DNA from: Diabrotica undecimpunctata
Lineage: Eukaryota; Arthropoda; Insecta; Coleoptera; Chrysomelidae
NCBI RefSeq assembly: GCF_040954645.1
Contig: NC_092807.1
Location: forward strand, 80,848,017-80,912,016
DNA: 64,000 nt
Direction of reading: 5' to 3'
In this document: piece after piece, positions 46,835 through 59,580 of the stretch
How positions within the stretch are numbered: the stretch's first letter is position 1
How the letters are laid out: every line of letters begins with the position of its first letter
Program-made: the position numbers and the translations under genes
The notes under the pieces: generated by a model
Told to the model about the DNA's origin: nothing
Seen by the model: the letters and a program-made list of their open reading frames with translations, nothing else
Database searches by the model: none

Positions 46835-47194
46835 TTAATTTACTGCTGTTTTGAATAATTCGTTAGTGGTATAGCCAAACCACTCTCTTAAATTTCTCAT
46901 CCAGGACATTCTTCTATGACCTGGAATTCTGCTTCCTTGGATTTTTCCTTGCATTATATTTTGTAGGAATGTGTACTTTTGTCCTCTCATCAGGTGGCCA
47001 AAGTATTCAAGTTTTCTCTTTTTTATATTCAGTATAACTTCTGGATCGTTATTTATTCTGCGTATTACCTCTTCATTTGTAATTTTATCCACCCAACTTA
47101 TTTTTAGTATACGGCGGTAGCACCACATCTCAAAGCTTTTAAGATTTTTAACATTCTTCTGTTTAAGAGTCCATGCCTCAACACCGTTAAGCAA
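46835..47194 (-). pseudogene. LINE polyprotein C-terminal fragment
   Basis: 119 open codons on the minus strand: VEAWTLKQKNVKNLKSFEMW, then RRILKISWVDKITNEEVIRR, KRKLEYFGHLMRGQKYTFLQ and PGHRRMSWMRNLREWFGYTT, the conserved tail of RTE-type insect LINE polyproteins (G-H-x-M-R). The frame is intact but lacks the whole RT, so it is a 5'-truncated insertion. Minus-strand sequence after the stop (about 46770-46834) still resembles the usual short basic 3' end. Confidence 0.85.
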
Positions 47195-47254
47195 AGTACT
47201 GAATACATACTAAGTAGTTAACTAAAAGTGGACGTATGCAAAGAGATGTACGAC

Positions 47255-48480
47255 GTAATCGTATGGTATTCGCTAAATCCTGTCACGTAATATGCCACAC
47301 ACCTCTGTGCGTTAATTCGTTTTATTGCTGCCAGTTTAAGGTGTTATTAGATGCCGTCATGTTTAATTTCTGTCCACCATCGTATTATATCCGTTAAATC
47401 CTATCATTTTAGGCTCCATATGTCATGATTAGACCTATAGGACCGGAGATACGCAACTAAGGCTCTTTTGACATAACATATATAGGAACAAAGATATATA
47501 CCTAAGGTCCTTTTGACGTGTTGATGTATTTGATTTCTACGTCGTAGTATTCTATTGGTTAAATGGTATCACTTGAGGTACTATACGTCACGATTGGACT
47601 AATAGGATTGAAGATACACAACTAAGGCCCTTTTGCCAGGCTACTCTATTTAATTTTTATATCTCATTGTATTCTATTAGTTAAATTCTATCATTTGAGG
47701 TACGAAACGTCACGATTGGACTAATAGGACCGCAGATACATAACTAAGGCCCTTTTGACAAGCTGATGTATTTATTTTTCTATCTTATTGTATTCGATTG
47801 GTTAAATCCTCTCATTTGAGGACTGTACGTCACGATTGGGCCACTAAAAACGAAGATACGTAACTAAGGCCCTTTTGACGTGATGCTGTATTTGATTTCT
47901 ATGTCATTGTATTCTATTGGTTAAGTGCTATCATTTGAGGTATCGTACGTCACGATTGGACTAATAGGACCGAAGATACATAACTAAGGCCATTTTGACA
48001 TGCTACTCCATTTAATTTTTATACCTCATTGTATTTTATTTGTTAAATCCTTTCATTTGAGGTACTGCACGTCATCATTGGACTAATAGAACTAAAGATA
48101 CACAACTAAGGCCCTTTTGACATTGTTCTGCATTTGATTTTTCTATCCCATTGTATTCTTTATGTTAAATCCTATCATTAGAGGTACTACACGTCACGAT
48201 TGGACTAATAGGACCGAAGATACGTGACTACGGCCCATTTGACATGTTGCTGTATTTCATTTTTTTATTTCATCGTTTTCAATTGGTTAAATCCTGTCAT
48301 TTGAGATACTGTACGTCACGATTGGACTTATAGAAACGAAGATATATAATTAAGGCCTTTTTGACATGCTGCTATATTTGATTTTTTTGTCTTATTATAT
48401 TTTATTGGTTAAATCCTATCATTTGAGGCGCTGTACGTCGCGACTGGACCAATTGGAGCGAAGATACAATAGGTAGTTGC
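47255..48480. repeat. ~121-bp satellite-like tandem array
   Basis: CGTCACGATTGGACTAATAG-type starts at 47586, 47708, 47828, 47948, 48070, 48192, 48314 and 48435, spaced 120-122 bp. Each unit also has AACTAAGGCCCTTTTGAC and GGTTAAATCCTATCATTTGA. More degenerate units extend left to about 47255, including one with a 45-bp internal duplication near 47460-47515. Units differ by roughly 10-20%. Confidence 0.93.
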
Positions 48481-48489
48481 AATATATCA

Positions 48490-48860
48490 TAACCCGTTAC
48501 TTTTAACCAATCATGATGCCAGAATGATTTGTGAATGAAAAAAATATATATATATTCTTAAATTTACTATTTCGTTGTGGCAACAACGATGCCAAATTTC
48601 TGATGCGAAAATGATTGATAATGAAAGTGGGATATACATTTTCATGTATATAATGGCAGCGAGTAAACGGTAAAACCCTGAACTAAATATATATAATATT
48701 TTCACTGTACCATCATTTTAGACTCAAACATTTTCTGGAATAAACTTAGATAACTCAGTAAGGGATAAAAAGAGAAAGCGGATATTTTAATATACCAGCA
48801 CGGTATCAAAACTCTAATCAATGAGATGGTTAAAATTCTTGTAACAAGTACAGAAAAAAA
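48490..48860. other. Gene-free stretch
   Basis: AT-rich with no supported feature. Confidence 0.45.
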
Positions 48861-48869
48861 GTTATTAAG

Positions 48870-48913
48870 GTCTTGTAAAGTAGCGTCGATATACAGATGC
48901 TACTTTGCAAGAC
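48870..48913. other. 15-bp hairpin
   Basis: GTCTTGTAAAGTAGC (48870-48884) and GCTACTTTGCAAGAC (48899-48913) pair over 15 positions with one wobble, separated by 14 nt. Could be a small foldback or a structured RNA. Nothing else supports a function. Confidence 0.6.
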
Positions 48914-48969
48914 GATGCTAAATTGATGGTAAAAGCATAATGTATCGATGCGAAAATGATAGTAGGATG

Positions 48970-48997
48970 TATATATATATATAAATATATATATTTA

Positions 48998-49047
<50 letters not shown>

Positions 49048-49053
49048 TATATA
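48970..49053. repeat. (TA)n microsatellite
   Basis: TA tract with ATAAATAT and ATGTATAT interruptions. No element end recognised beside it. Confidence 0.95.
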
Positions 49054-49059
49054 CATCTA

Positions 49060-51855
49060 TATTATATTACTAAGTATAACGATAATATTGCATGTTACAC
49101 TTTTTTTTAAGTCGGTCCTGCAGAACAGTTTTCTTAAGAAGATTTAATGTTTGACCAACGGTCAGCGTTAGACAAGCATTTAACACCCTTGTTTGCAAGC
49201 TGCCTCCCTATTATAACTCCTTGTTTACCTACAAGATGTTTGTAATGCCTTCTCCGGCATAAAGAATTTAATCTGTTTTCTGTAACAAATGTATATAATT
49301 GTCTATTTGTAGTTCGGTCACAATAATAAAATTCACTAGTGCCACAAAGGAAAAGGAAAGTGACCGCTACCAATTGAATATATACCTATGTTATTACAAA
49401 GTTTATAAGGTAAGAACATTTCAAACAATCGTTTATTTATATATTTAATAAATATTGAGTGTGTGAATAAATAAAATTGACAAAAACTTTAAAAAAGTTG
49501 GTCAACATTTATAAATAAAAGAAATACCTACCTGTAGAAAAGATGTCCGAGAAAGATAGAAATACAGACTGTAGGTAGAACAAGGTGATGGATAGAAAAA
49601 AACCACAATTCGATAATTCGTTTTTTTTTTATTTACGAAAACTTTTTTTATTTACGAAAAATACGTCCTGGTTATTTATATGCCGCCGTTTCTTAGAAAA
49701 CCAGCTTTTTAGCTGAGAAACCGGCTACTTAGTAAGTGGGGCTTTTTAGACTAATGAAATTCAATGCCTTCTTTTCTATAAAAATCCTGCTTTTTAGATA
49801 ATTTTCGAACGTTTTAGTCTATAAAGCTAAAATCTTCAGTTTTTTAGACTATCGTCATATAATTGTCCCGCCCCTCTTCAATAAAGCTGAAACAGGAGCA
49901 GTTTTATAAAAGTTTTGAAAAATATTTGTCTAAAAAGCCAAAATTTTAAGTCTTTTAGGTATAATGCCGAACTAATATTTTTTCTTCATTTGAGTTTTAA
50001 TAACCTGCATATATAAATGTGTGTATATATATATATAAATTTGTGTGACAAAATATAAATTTAATTATAGGATATATTTATAGATTATTGATTATGTAAC
50101 TCCTGTTATATCAAATAACGTTTTTTTTAATAAATAAACAAAAAGCCATATGGGCTTTAATATTGCATAATGAAGGAATTATCACAAGGAGTGTTTTACT
50201 TTGATAAAACATGAAGTAGAGCTTACTGCAAAAATAAACGAACAAGGTAAATCTTCATCTATGCAGTATATATCTTACGCGGCTTTTACTTTTATGAAAT
50301 ATAAAGAAGTTATTATGGCAGTAGTAAATAGCAATGTAGAGAACGTACATCTATGCAATACATATCAAATGCGCTTATTCGTTTTATGGCCAAAAGTGTA
50401 AGATTGCTGACTGACCGGGTCAGCTCATTTTTATTCCCTGGACAAACTAGTGAAATTAGTTGTAACATTTAGTTAAGTGTACAAAATCCTTATATTTACT
50501 ATAGTATTTTAAATCACATATTTAGGATTACAGTAGTTTATAGTAGAACAGTATTTTTTAGTACACCATTCTTTAAAACGTTTTATTTAGTTCCAGAGAA
50601 TATTACTAAGTATATGAACATAATTCAAAATAAAAATGCAAGCCATAATCCCTGTAAAACGACTTCCTCTAATAAAGAATATACTAAATCGTTAAGGCAG
50701 TTTTCAAAAGGAATTATGTTTCAAGTGAGGGTGTTTGTGGGCTATAGAATGGTTTAAACTCTATAAAACGATTGAAATCTGTAACGTTTTTCATACGCAC
50801 AAATAACCTAAAAGGTGCACAATGACGTTATAGATATTTTTCAGATTATCCTTGTCCTTGTGCTTTTTAAGAAGGTACCGTATTGTTGGAGTTTATTAAT
50901 CAAGGGAAACGCCATTTCAACATATTTTATATTAACTATTTTTATTTTAACCAAATAAATGATGTTTTAAGTATTTAATAGAAGAAAACTCGTATTTTTG
51001 TCTTGATTTTGGTCTGTTAATTTTGATCATTTTTAGTTTCTTTCGTATGTATTGAAATCACCCTGTATGTATTGAAACACCGAAAAATATTTTCAATGTA
51101 TTTCTATTTCCTTTCGTATATGTTAAAAACCGAAAAACTATTTTCAATCCTTTTGCATCGCTGTAGTTGATAATAAACACATTTTAAAGTTTGTTTATAT
51201 ATCACAGGTGCTTATTTCTTCGGTATTTTTTTGATCGAAAGCCAATTTAGGATATTTTTCCCGTCAAATAAACAAAAATATTCCCGTTTATATGCTTTGT
51301 TTATACCGAGTTGAGCGAATGATTTTTAAAGATTATCACTCTGCAATAGATCACCGAAGTGGTCACTTCATTGTTTCGAGTCCGGATTTTTTTTTTAAAT
51401 TCGTAATGGCTTTTCGTTTTTCGTTTTTATCATGGAAATATAGTTTAGTGTAGCAGTTAAATCTGAAATTCAAGTTAGGTTTGAGATCTTGACGGGAAAA
51501 AAGGTTACATGTAATCTTCAAAAAAACCGGCAAATTTGTTTGTAAAAAAAGTGAATTATACTCGAATGTAATGTGTCAATTTTTGTAAGAGTAATCACTG
51601 TTTTGTTTCGTGACATCTCTCACTTAAGTGATTTGTAAAGCGGCGTTCCAAACAACTTTATGAATGTCCACATGGTTCCAGGCAAAGGCTTGAGTGTTCT
51701 AAAAGCCAAGTTTTGAAGATTGCGTCCCAGTGCCCAGCTTTCACCCTCATTGTGTTTGTCCCAGGTCATTCCAGACTATTTTTGCAGTGTGAGATGCATT
51801 TGTTTGTGTTGCAGTAAATTTAAGTCCAGTTCCAACCACAGAACTTTCAAAGGAA
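49060..51855. other. Long stretch without a recognised gene
   Basis: AT-rich. Small ORFs (49134-49373 minus; 50201-50401 plus) have no motif I can name. GCTTTTTAGA-like words recur between 49700 and 49960. A short imperfect duplication of TTTCGTATGTATTGAAA-type sequence lies at 51040-51145. No RNA gene seen. Confidence 0.45.
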
Positions 51856-51859
51856 AAAT

Positions 51860-52420
51860 GGTTGAGCTTACCGAAAGTACAAGCTGAAGATAGCCGCAAA
51901 TGTCAAAAATATTTCGGTTTGGCAGTGTTTGCATGTTTTTATAATGCATATGTTGTATGCTTCAAATATAAAGAGATAAAACTTTTAAAAAGTACATTTT
52001 GGTTAAACTATTTTATGAATTGTGCAATTTTTAATTTATATGAAGCAATATCGAGTAAATATTTATCTCTTTCGAGATTAATTGCAAACATCTGTAGTCT
52101 GGCAACTGCTGATTTGACGATTGCCAAATATAACCCCTAATCTATCAAAGGGTAATTGCTAAAAAAAATTATAATTATTAACTGCAATTAATCTACAAAG
52201 AAACAAATATTCACTCATTGTTGTTTTATATCAATCAAAAATTGCAGAATTCATAACATAATATAAACAAAATGTACTTTTCTAAAGCTTTATCTTTATT
52301 ATATTTGAAGCATACAGCATCTACATTATAAAAACATGCCAACACTGCTATACCGAAATTTTTTGTTTTACGTTTGACATTTGCGGCTATAATCAGCTTG
52401 TACTTTCTATAAACTCAACC
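51860..52420. mobile_element. Foldback/MITE-like inverted repeat
   Basis: The arms 51860-52040 and 52232-52420 are inverted copies (GAAAGTACAAGCTGA...TAGCCGCAAATGTCAAA; GCATGTTTTTATAATG; GTATGCTTCAAATATAA) with scattered substitutions and small indels. The spacer is about 190 bp. The 92-codon ORF at 51862-52140 lies across an arm and is probably fortuitous. Target duplications are not clear, so it may be either a MITE or a decayed inverted-arm element. Confidence 0.75.
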
Positions 52421-54169
52421 GGAAAAATCAACATTGAGTGAAAACCAGGTACCCTTCTTTGTTTAATATTTTAAAAGTAAAAATAGACATTTTCCATCAA
52501 TAATAGCTCTCATGACTAGTTAAGAAATTGTAATAAGTAAAATGATAAATATTAGGGTATATCTAGCTGTCATATTATCTATTCTCAAAGTTTTAAAATT
52601 TAGTATTGACATATGACAGTTAGCACTATTTTCTTGACAATTAGTACAGACCTAATCATCAATTGAGATTTTGTTTTGTTTAAAAAAAAAAAGATTAACC
52701 ACTATGCATAGTTCCTTTTAAAAAGATAATTTCATTTGTAATAATTTATTGCTGCTACAAAATGTTGCCCATTAACAATTTCAGTTCTTATAGTATGTAG
52801 TATTCTCCAACTTCTAGAGTTTGCAAACCCATAGCAACATTGTAAGTTTTTTTTTGTAATTTTGTATTTTATTATTATTATTTATATTTTTTGTAACTGT
52901 TTATGGTGAGACAATAATAAATATGTAATTTTTTTCCCCTAAAAAAAGAGTATTATTATCTTTAAAAAGTTTCTAGCCCTTATTGTATTTTTTAGGAAAG
53001 AAAGACCTATGTTTCCACCCAGCAGGAAGATTATTGTAAGCGGCGTCCAAATTTAAATAGCTTAAGAACCTTCCTGTGTTGTGTTTGTCCAAGAGATCCA
53101 TGTAAGTACCCTTTTTGATTCAATTTTGTAGTTACCCCATTCCACTCCCCTTGTTTATTTCACTTATCTACGGCCAAGCTCTTAAAAAAAACCCTGAGTA
53201 GCCGTTCGCAAACGTTTTGGTTTGTTTTGCTTACCCTATGTCTACCCCACTAATTTCTGTCCCCAATTTTCAACCCCCTATAATGATCCCAATGTGGTAG
53301 GCAAAATAATCGTTACAATTTATTATCCCATTTGTCTTTAATACGAAAATCTATTGGAATATTTTGTTTGAAAATTCCTCACAATGGGATATGGCTGGTC
53401 GCTAAAAGTTGTATTAAATTTGAAGAGATTTAAGTTTTCTCTAAATGTACGTTGTATATAAGCTAGTTATGTCAAAATTAACAGAAATATGTTATAATGC
53501 TAACAATGTTTTAATCATTTAACTCTATATTATGTGTAATATATGACTCAAACTTTTAATTAACCATCCATAATTGACAACACCTATCAAAGCTCAAACT
53601 TTTGTCCTGTTTAACAAGAAACTTTTGCATTCTGTATACATTTCAATATTGTTTCTTATTTTTTTTAACAGAACAAGACAGACAGATAGATAGGTAAACT
53701 GATGTTTATCACAATGGACTCCAATATTGCTGGATATTTTCAAAAAAATAATAATAAAAATACAGGTTTAACCAAACTTTACATTGACAATTTTTTATGG
53801 CTTTGTAGAAAGTAACTAGGTTTGATTAGTTAGTTAGTTCTAATGGGACATCGTCTTAATATTATCTAATACTTTATCTAAAATACTATAAGTATGGTTT
53901 TTCTTATCTTTGAAAATTAGTCTTTTTTATTAAGTTTATATTATTTTTTAAATTATTTTCTTGAGAAAGTTTTTTCATAAATTCTATAAAAATTAAACAA
54001 ATAAAAATGTTAACTTCCCTCACTGATCACTGTATTTTAATTCAATTATTATTATATTTCAAATATTATCATAATATCCCCTTAATAATAAAAATATATG
54101 CTCAAAGTAGACAACGGGAACTATTCAGAAACAGTACGATGCGATAATTAATAATTTTATTTATTCAAA
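52421..54169. other. Gene-free stretch
   Basis: AT-rich non-coding sequence with a few pyrimidine-rich patches (about 53140-53290). Nothing supported. Confidence 0.45.
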
Positions 54170-54257
54170 TTTTTTTTATTTAAATTAATGTGTCTCGGTT
54201 GCAAAGACCATTGATACAAACAATATTGTGTACAATAATTACAAAAAGCACATGTAA

Positions 54258-54712
54258 CTAATTGCTACAGTTAAATATAAGCTTAGAACCTATGACTAAA
54301 TAATACAACAGTTTTATCACTAAGTTATAAGTTAAAGGTAAAGTACATGGAAAACAAGAGGTTTCTGTTAAGTTGTAATTAGGTGGAATATATGTACTGC
54401 ATATGGTTATTTGGTCGGGACACCAGACAGTTATTGCTGTGGCCTCCAAATTGGTAGTTAGGATATATTGTATAGAAAATAAACCATTAGACACGAAGAT
54501 AGATGTTCCCCTACTTGTTCTTGTGTACGTAGTCCGAAGGAAATGGTAACCTTCAAAATTTTTAAGATCACGTCTATGAGTTTCCTTGCTATTGGTTTCT
54601 TGAAGGCAGATGATATCTGCTTTTGTATTATTGATTAATTGTGGTAAGCGTTCTAAGTGAGGGTAGAACCCATCGCAGTGTCACTGCACTAACGTGAAAG
54701 TAAAATATATTT
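54258..54712 (-). pseudogene. I-type LINE endonuclease N-terminus (second element)
   Basis: The minus strand reads FYPHLERLPQLINNTKADII, then CLQETNSKETHRRDLKNF, RTSRGTSIFVSNGLF and ITICSTYIPPNYNL. These align by position with CLQETHFKNN, ARGGVAIYIKD and ICNIYIPPN of the first element. The GDFN and later motifs are missing, because the sequence passes into unrelated 3' sequence at about 54330. It starts close after the ORF1 stop, as in the first element. Confidence 0.8.
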
Positions 54713-56155
54713 AACATTGAGAACGTTGAGAGGTTAGAGAAGAGTCGGTTAGATAATCTTCATCATTATTTGTAGATTGCGACGTTGTGCTTCCAATTTC
54801 TGAATTGCCTATATTAAGTTGCTGTTTAATTTTCTTAGAACCTCTTGTAAATCTATTCTTGATTTTTCTATCTTCCGGTGAAGGGTATATTCTAAACATG
54901 TCGTCGAGTAGTGATCGAACATTTTGAGTGAACTGCTGTGCTTTTTGAAGAGGGTTATTACTGCCGAATGAGTTTTCCAGAAAGGCAAGAAAATTTTCAA
55001 CCGGTAAAGAGAATAAGTTTGGATTTTCTTGATAAAAATTATTGATTGTGAGAACAGAGGAGGCGGTTAATTTAGATTGATCGGGTGTGACTTTCTTGGA
55101 TTTTTTAGTTTTATGCTTTTTATGCACTTTTGCATCGGGTGAAGGCATTTTTATGTCTTTGATGGGAAAGTTAGTAGATGTGTTTGTTTCTTGGGAGGTA
55201 GAATCGTTGAAGTCAGAACGAGTTCGTTTCTGACCAGTGGTAGGAGGAAGAAATTTATTGTTTGCGGCAATAGAAGTGGTGGATATATCGACAATTTATA
55301 TCTGTTGACTGGAAACCTTATTTTGTGTTGTGTTTGGTGGTGCCATATTGTTTGATATTGGGGTAGCAGGAATGGGGTCAGCTGGACCGTTTGTTCATTT
55401 GGGAGAGGATTGCTAGGGGGATTTTGACAGTTATTTGCTATATGTCCATGTTTTTGCATAGAATACATGCCATTTTGTCGGTGGAGAGAAATATTCTGTA
55501 CGAATTATTGTCGAATGGAATTATTAATGAAATTTTAATTTCGAGTTTATCTGTGGTTGGAGTAACGTATACCTGTCTTCTGAAGTTCTTAATATGCGTA
55601 AATTCATCACCGGAGATTCCAGCTTTAATATATGACACTGGTGAAGCAAGTTGAAGACCTAGATCTTGAAGGTGTTTGTCTATAATTTCATGAGGTATTG
55701 ATAGACAGACGTTGGAGACTATTAGTCTTTTGGCTGGGGTAACCAGTTTTCTTACGGGTAGTTCTACAGAGTTGATTGAAATCGTGTTTAAATATTGTGT
55801 TTAAATATGTTCGACAAGTTCAGAATTTGTTAAGTAGATGCAAATCCGATTATTGGAAATTCTTGAGGCGAAGCATATGTTTTTAGGGCTAACAATGTTA
55901 CCTATGGCTTTGACGTAGTCGAGTAGTAATAAGTTTGGTTAAGCATTTATTAATTTCTTGATGTTTTTTGGGATATTTCGGTTTGGGTTTTGACATAGTA
56001 CCAGTTGCATATGAATTTGGATTATTACTGATGATGTTGTTTTCAGACATGGTGTTGCTAACTGTAGGAGAACATTGATTTAAGTTGTTACTCATGTAGT
56101 CAAAAGTAACTATTTTTGGTTTTCTTGTAATAAAGTTTCGACTGATAGGCAGCAA
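54711..56155 (-). pseudogene. I-type LINE ORF1 (gag-like), second element, broken
   Basis: Several frames. The N-terminal part (55898-56155) includes KIVTFDYMSNN and an Asn/Ser-rich stretch. The middle (55438-55638) reads FRRQVYVTPTTDKLEIKISL and YRIFLSTDKMACILCKNMDI, matching FRRQTYISPLNNQ, YRIFLSLDNQACQTCK of the first element, with the zinc knuckle start. The C-terminus (54711-55148) includes KVHKKHKTKKSKKV, NFLAFLENSFGS and IYPSPEDRKIKNRF, parallel to QLLDFFENCEN and IYPYLKDRKIKVKC. Frameshifts near 55900, 55440 and 55150. Same architecture, clearly older or a different subfamily. Confidence 0.82.
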
Positions 56156-56344
56156 TTGTAGCGCATATCTGTATTACTGGTTGCCTGGCTAATACTTCTC
56201 CGACCGAGTCCTTGATAGGACTGGCTTATGTCAAATGTGTTAAAAAATGTCAGCACAGCTGAATGTTTTGGTTAGAAAAGTATTAATAAACAATTTCTTA
56301 CCGAATAATATTACAGCTCTTGATGTTAAAAACTCTACACAACA

Positions 56345-57436
56345 ATTACTAATTACTTTTTGTTGGATAACTAGTTTTAAAAACTGGTATTTACCGCGAT
56401 AAACAGCCAATTTTTACACTGATTCACAGAGCGGTATGTACTCGTTCGAATGACATACTGTCAATCTATTCAAATTTAAAAATGTGTTAAAATTGATTCT
56501 AATCAACACAAATTAAATTCTATGACACACTAAAAATCTGTTGATATATTAATTGTCTCTGTAGATATTATATATGCTTTTACTTTTTAGAAAAATAATA
56601 CTAAATAATTTAATTTTCAGCATATTCAAATGATGGTGTTTATTTAATATAAATTGGCACGAAATATCACGTAGTTACTATATAGAAAAAATTAGAGTTA
56701 CCCTTCTTAACGTAGTTTCCACTAACCTGATTCTGGGTATTTCTTGCTGCATCTTTCATGTGTGCCATCAAGCCACGTGCCCTATTCATCACGAATGCGG
56801 GACCTTTCAATCTTATTCGGGCACTTTGTTTATTCAACCTTTGTGTTTTTTAACGGAAGACTTTTCCCGCGATTTGGCAGTACCAGAAATCTGTCAGATC
56901 ATGACGTGGTTATTCAGAAATTGCAAAATTAGGCCTTGCCTTAAACTACGAGGAGTTTTGCAATTTATAATTACTTTCAATTTTTTTCTGTGGTTTTTTA
57001 AATAAATAGAAGGCACTTTATTTTCCTATTATGAAAATAAAAACAAATCGATTGTGAAGATAGTTGCAGATACATCCATTTTGGTTAAAATAAACATTAA
57101 AAAAAGTTATTACGTCCGTATTGTCTGCTTTTTATGAATATTTTATTTGAATCCTGGCATTTTAAGTCATCTTAAACTTAAACTACCGTCGATATGAAAA
57201 TATGAACTACTTTTTATCGCTAGAGAAACTGATATTTTAGTTACAAGTTTCAATTATAATCTATTTTCATAATTTAGTTTATTATTATTAGAGCCTTCAG
57301 CATCATTAATACATCCCAATGAAAAATATGGGTATGATTATATATGTAATATCAAGGAAATATTTTTGTGTAAATTATTAGGTCACACAAAGTTAAATGC
57401 TAGAATTTGAACTAAGTTTTGGATTCCAATATTATG

Positions 57437-57440
<4 letters not shown>
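56345..57440. other. Gene-free stretch
   Basis: AT-rich. Small ORFs at 56744-57005 carry no recognised motif. Confidence 0.45.

Positions 57441-57523
<83 letters not shown>
57441..57523. repeat. (TA)n microsatellite
   Basis: Pure TA tract of about 41 units. No element end recognised beside it. Confidence 0.97.
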
Positions 57524-57524
<1 letters not shown>

Positions 57525-57526
<2 letters not shown>

Positions 57527-58522
57527 AATATAACTCTTTTATCTTCTACATATTTTAATTTCAATTATCCTGTTGTGATTATTTAAAGCTTTATACATTT
57601 GATTACAGAAACCTAAGTTGGTTTATAAGAGATCAAAACTATCACACATTTTTAATTTTTCTCCCTTTGTGGGTAAATTAAACCCCTTCTACATCAATAA
57701 CTTTTTATTTATAGTAAATGTCTTTACTTAGTTCTTCTAAATTCTCCTATATAGAAATTTCAAAATGGTATTGTTGGGTTTAAATTAATAAACTCATCCT
57801 CAAAGGTAGTCATTAAAGTTACTAACAACCACAGATTCCTACAAATAGAAACCGGAAAAGAAAAAATGGAAATAATTTTTTAGTTAAAGTTCTTTTACCC
57901 TATGACGGCCGATATGCAATTAAGATATGATCAGTGGGCCTCAAACAGTGTGGCGTTAATATTTAATTCCGATCGCTTGAAAAGTAAAAATTTTAATTTT
58001 CTGTATTTTATGTTCAGTAATAATATTGGATTTTACTGTATCAAAGGCAAATAAAATGAATAAAATATGTATATACAGGGCGTGGTGAAAGAAGTGGGAC
58101 GGAATATTTCGAATACTCGAAATTATTTGTCGACATCAAAAATAGTCATCAAAGAAAATTATACGAATGGTTTTGCATGCAGTAAAATTGGAAAATACTT
58201 TCCAGCAGCCAAGCCAGACATACCAGCCAAGTTGCTGGTATGTCCAAATTTGAATAAAATACATCCAAGACTTTACTTTCTGCAGACACTGGAATAAATA
58301 TAACCTTGTAACAAATTGGAACTAAATCACTCTCGAGTTTTCAGCAAAACAAAAGGTTTAAATACGTGTAGTCCAGTAATTAATACCAAAGCTATTGAGT
58401 GTATGCAGTCCAGTAATTAGACCGAAGGTAGGTACTTTATCGTTTATCTAAAACACACCACAAAGTCCGAATTCAATTCCCGAAACACTTTTTTGTTACT
58501 TCTTTTTAGCAAACGATTTTTC
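57525..58522. other. Gene-free stretch with a small hairpin
   Basis: AT-rich. A perfect 11-bp hairpin lies at 58217-58244 (GACATACCAGC, 6-nt loop, GCTGGTATGTC). CAGTCCAGTAATTA-type sequence is duplicated near 58370-58425. The 76-codon ORF at 58067-58297 spans the hairpin and has no known motif. Confidence 0.45.
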
Positions 58523-59580
58523 CTATTCACGGTCTGATATTTTACTATCAGAGTCGTCAATATCTGAATTGTCTATCCGAATAACTAAAGGCCGGATCTC
58601 ATCTATAACTCGCTCGGTTTGAAAAGACTGAACGATTATGTCTTCCGTATGTCTAATACAATTTTGCCATTGTTCTGCCTTTATTTGTTCTAGCGATTCT
58701 TTCCATAAACTAAGAACGCTAGCGTCATCTGTTGTTTTGGATGCATGTTTATCATAAAAATTTTTGGCTATACCCCAAACTAACTCAATTGCATTATAGT
58801 GGCAATGGTAGGGCGGAAGTCGAAGAACTTTATGGTCAAATTTAAAAGCCATTAGGTCAGTAACAAATTTCTTTCGAATTTTGTGCTCTCCACACCTTGG
58901 AAGTAAATTGACTTTTAAAAATATGTCACTGTGATAAATTTTCTTTTTTGTCAACCACAACTTTATTTCTTCTTTTGTCCAGCTGCTTAAAGGAAATCTC
59001 TCTTCTACTCTTGAGTGGTAGGATGCATTATCCAACACTATTATGGATGGTCGCTCGAATTTTTTTAACAAATTTTCTTCAAACCATTCTTTAAAAATAT
59101 TTGTATGCATATTTCTATGGTAATCACCTGTATTCTTTGTGGACGAAAAAATTAAACTAGCGTCAGGAATAAAACTCTCATCATTTCCGGCATAAAGTAT
59201 AATATAGCGTTTACCATTACCGAAACTACTAGAAGAATAACATTACGAGAGTTCACACAATACTTGTCTATTATTTGTCTTTTTATATCGAAAACCTAAA
59301 TGTTTCAGCACCGTCCACAAACACTTGTTAAACTAATATCACACAGTTTCTAGTCTTTTATTTTTTGTAATACAGCACTGATTGCTACATATTCTTTAGC
59401 TTTATACATATTATATATAATATTTAAATCTAAAGTTTTTGGATGTCGACGATTTCTCTTGCTTACTTTATTTATTTTATCCTTACTCATATTATTAATT
59501 CTTCGGAATGTCCTTTCTGAGATACCGCAAGCATCGCATGCGCGTTTCTGAACTGCCATAACAGATGTCAATTGACCCAT
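58523..59580 (-). pseudogene. Tc1/mariner-like DDE transposase relic
   Basis: Minus strand. The N-terminal part (59350-59580) looks like a helix-turn-helix (RACDACGISERTFRRINN, KRNRRHPKTLD). After breaks the catalytic domain reads GNDESFIPDASLIFSSTKNT, GDYHRNMHTNIFKEWFEENL, IIVLDNASYHSR (second catalytic Asp) and LRLPPYHCHYNAIELVWGIA (with the Glu), then a C-terminal acidic tail. The open frame 58523-59110 (195 aa) holds two of three catalytic acids. The segment that should carry the first Asp (about 59230-59350) is degenerate. It resembles the DDE superfamily endonucleases common in arthropod genomes. No terminal inverted repeats were identified. Confidence 0.85.

Larger units (their letters stand above)
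54170..56340 (-). mobile_element. Second I-type LINE, internally deleted and decayed
   Basis: A relative of the LINE at 2.3-7.7 kb, also on the minus strand. Order is ORF1, then the endonuclease N-terminus, then directly a short 3' tail ending in a T-rich run at about 54165-54180. RT, RNase H and the rest of ORF2 are absent. Confidence 0.8.

Noticed and set aside
50201..50401. 66-codon ORF
   Set aside because: No motif, no context and a length expected by chance in this amount of AT-rich DNA.
51862..52140. 92-codon ORF as a possible host gene
   Set aside because: It lies across one arm of an inverted repeat, has no motif, and the other arm carries matching DNA without the ORF.
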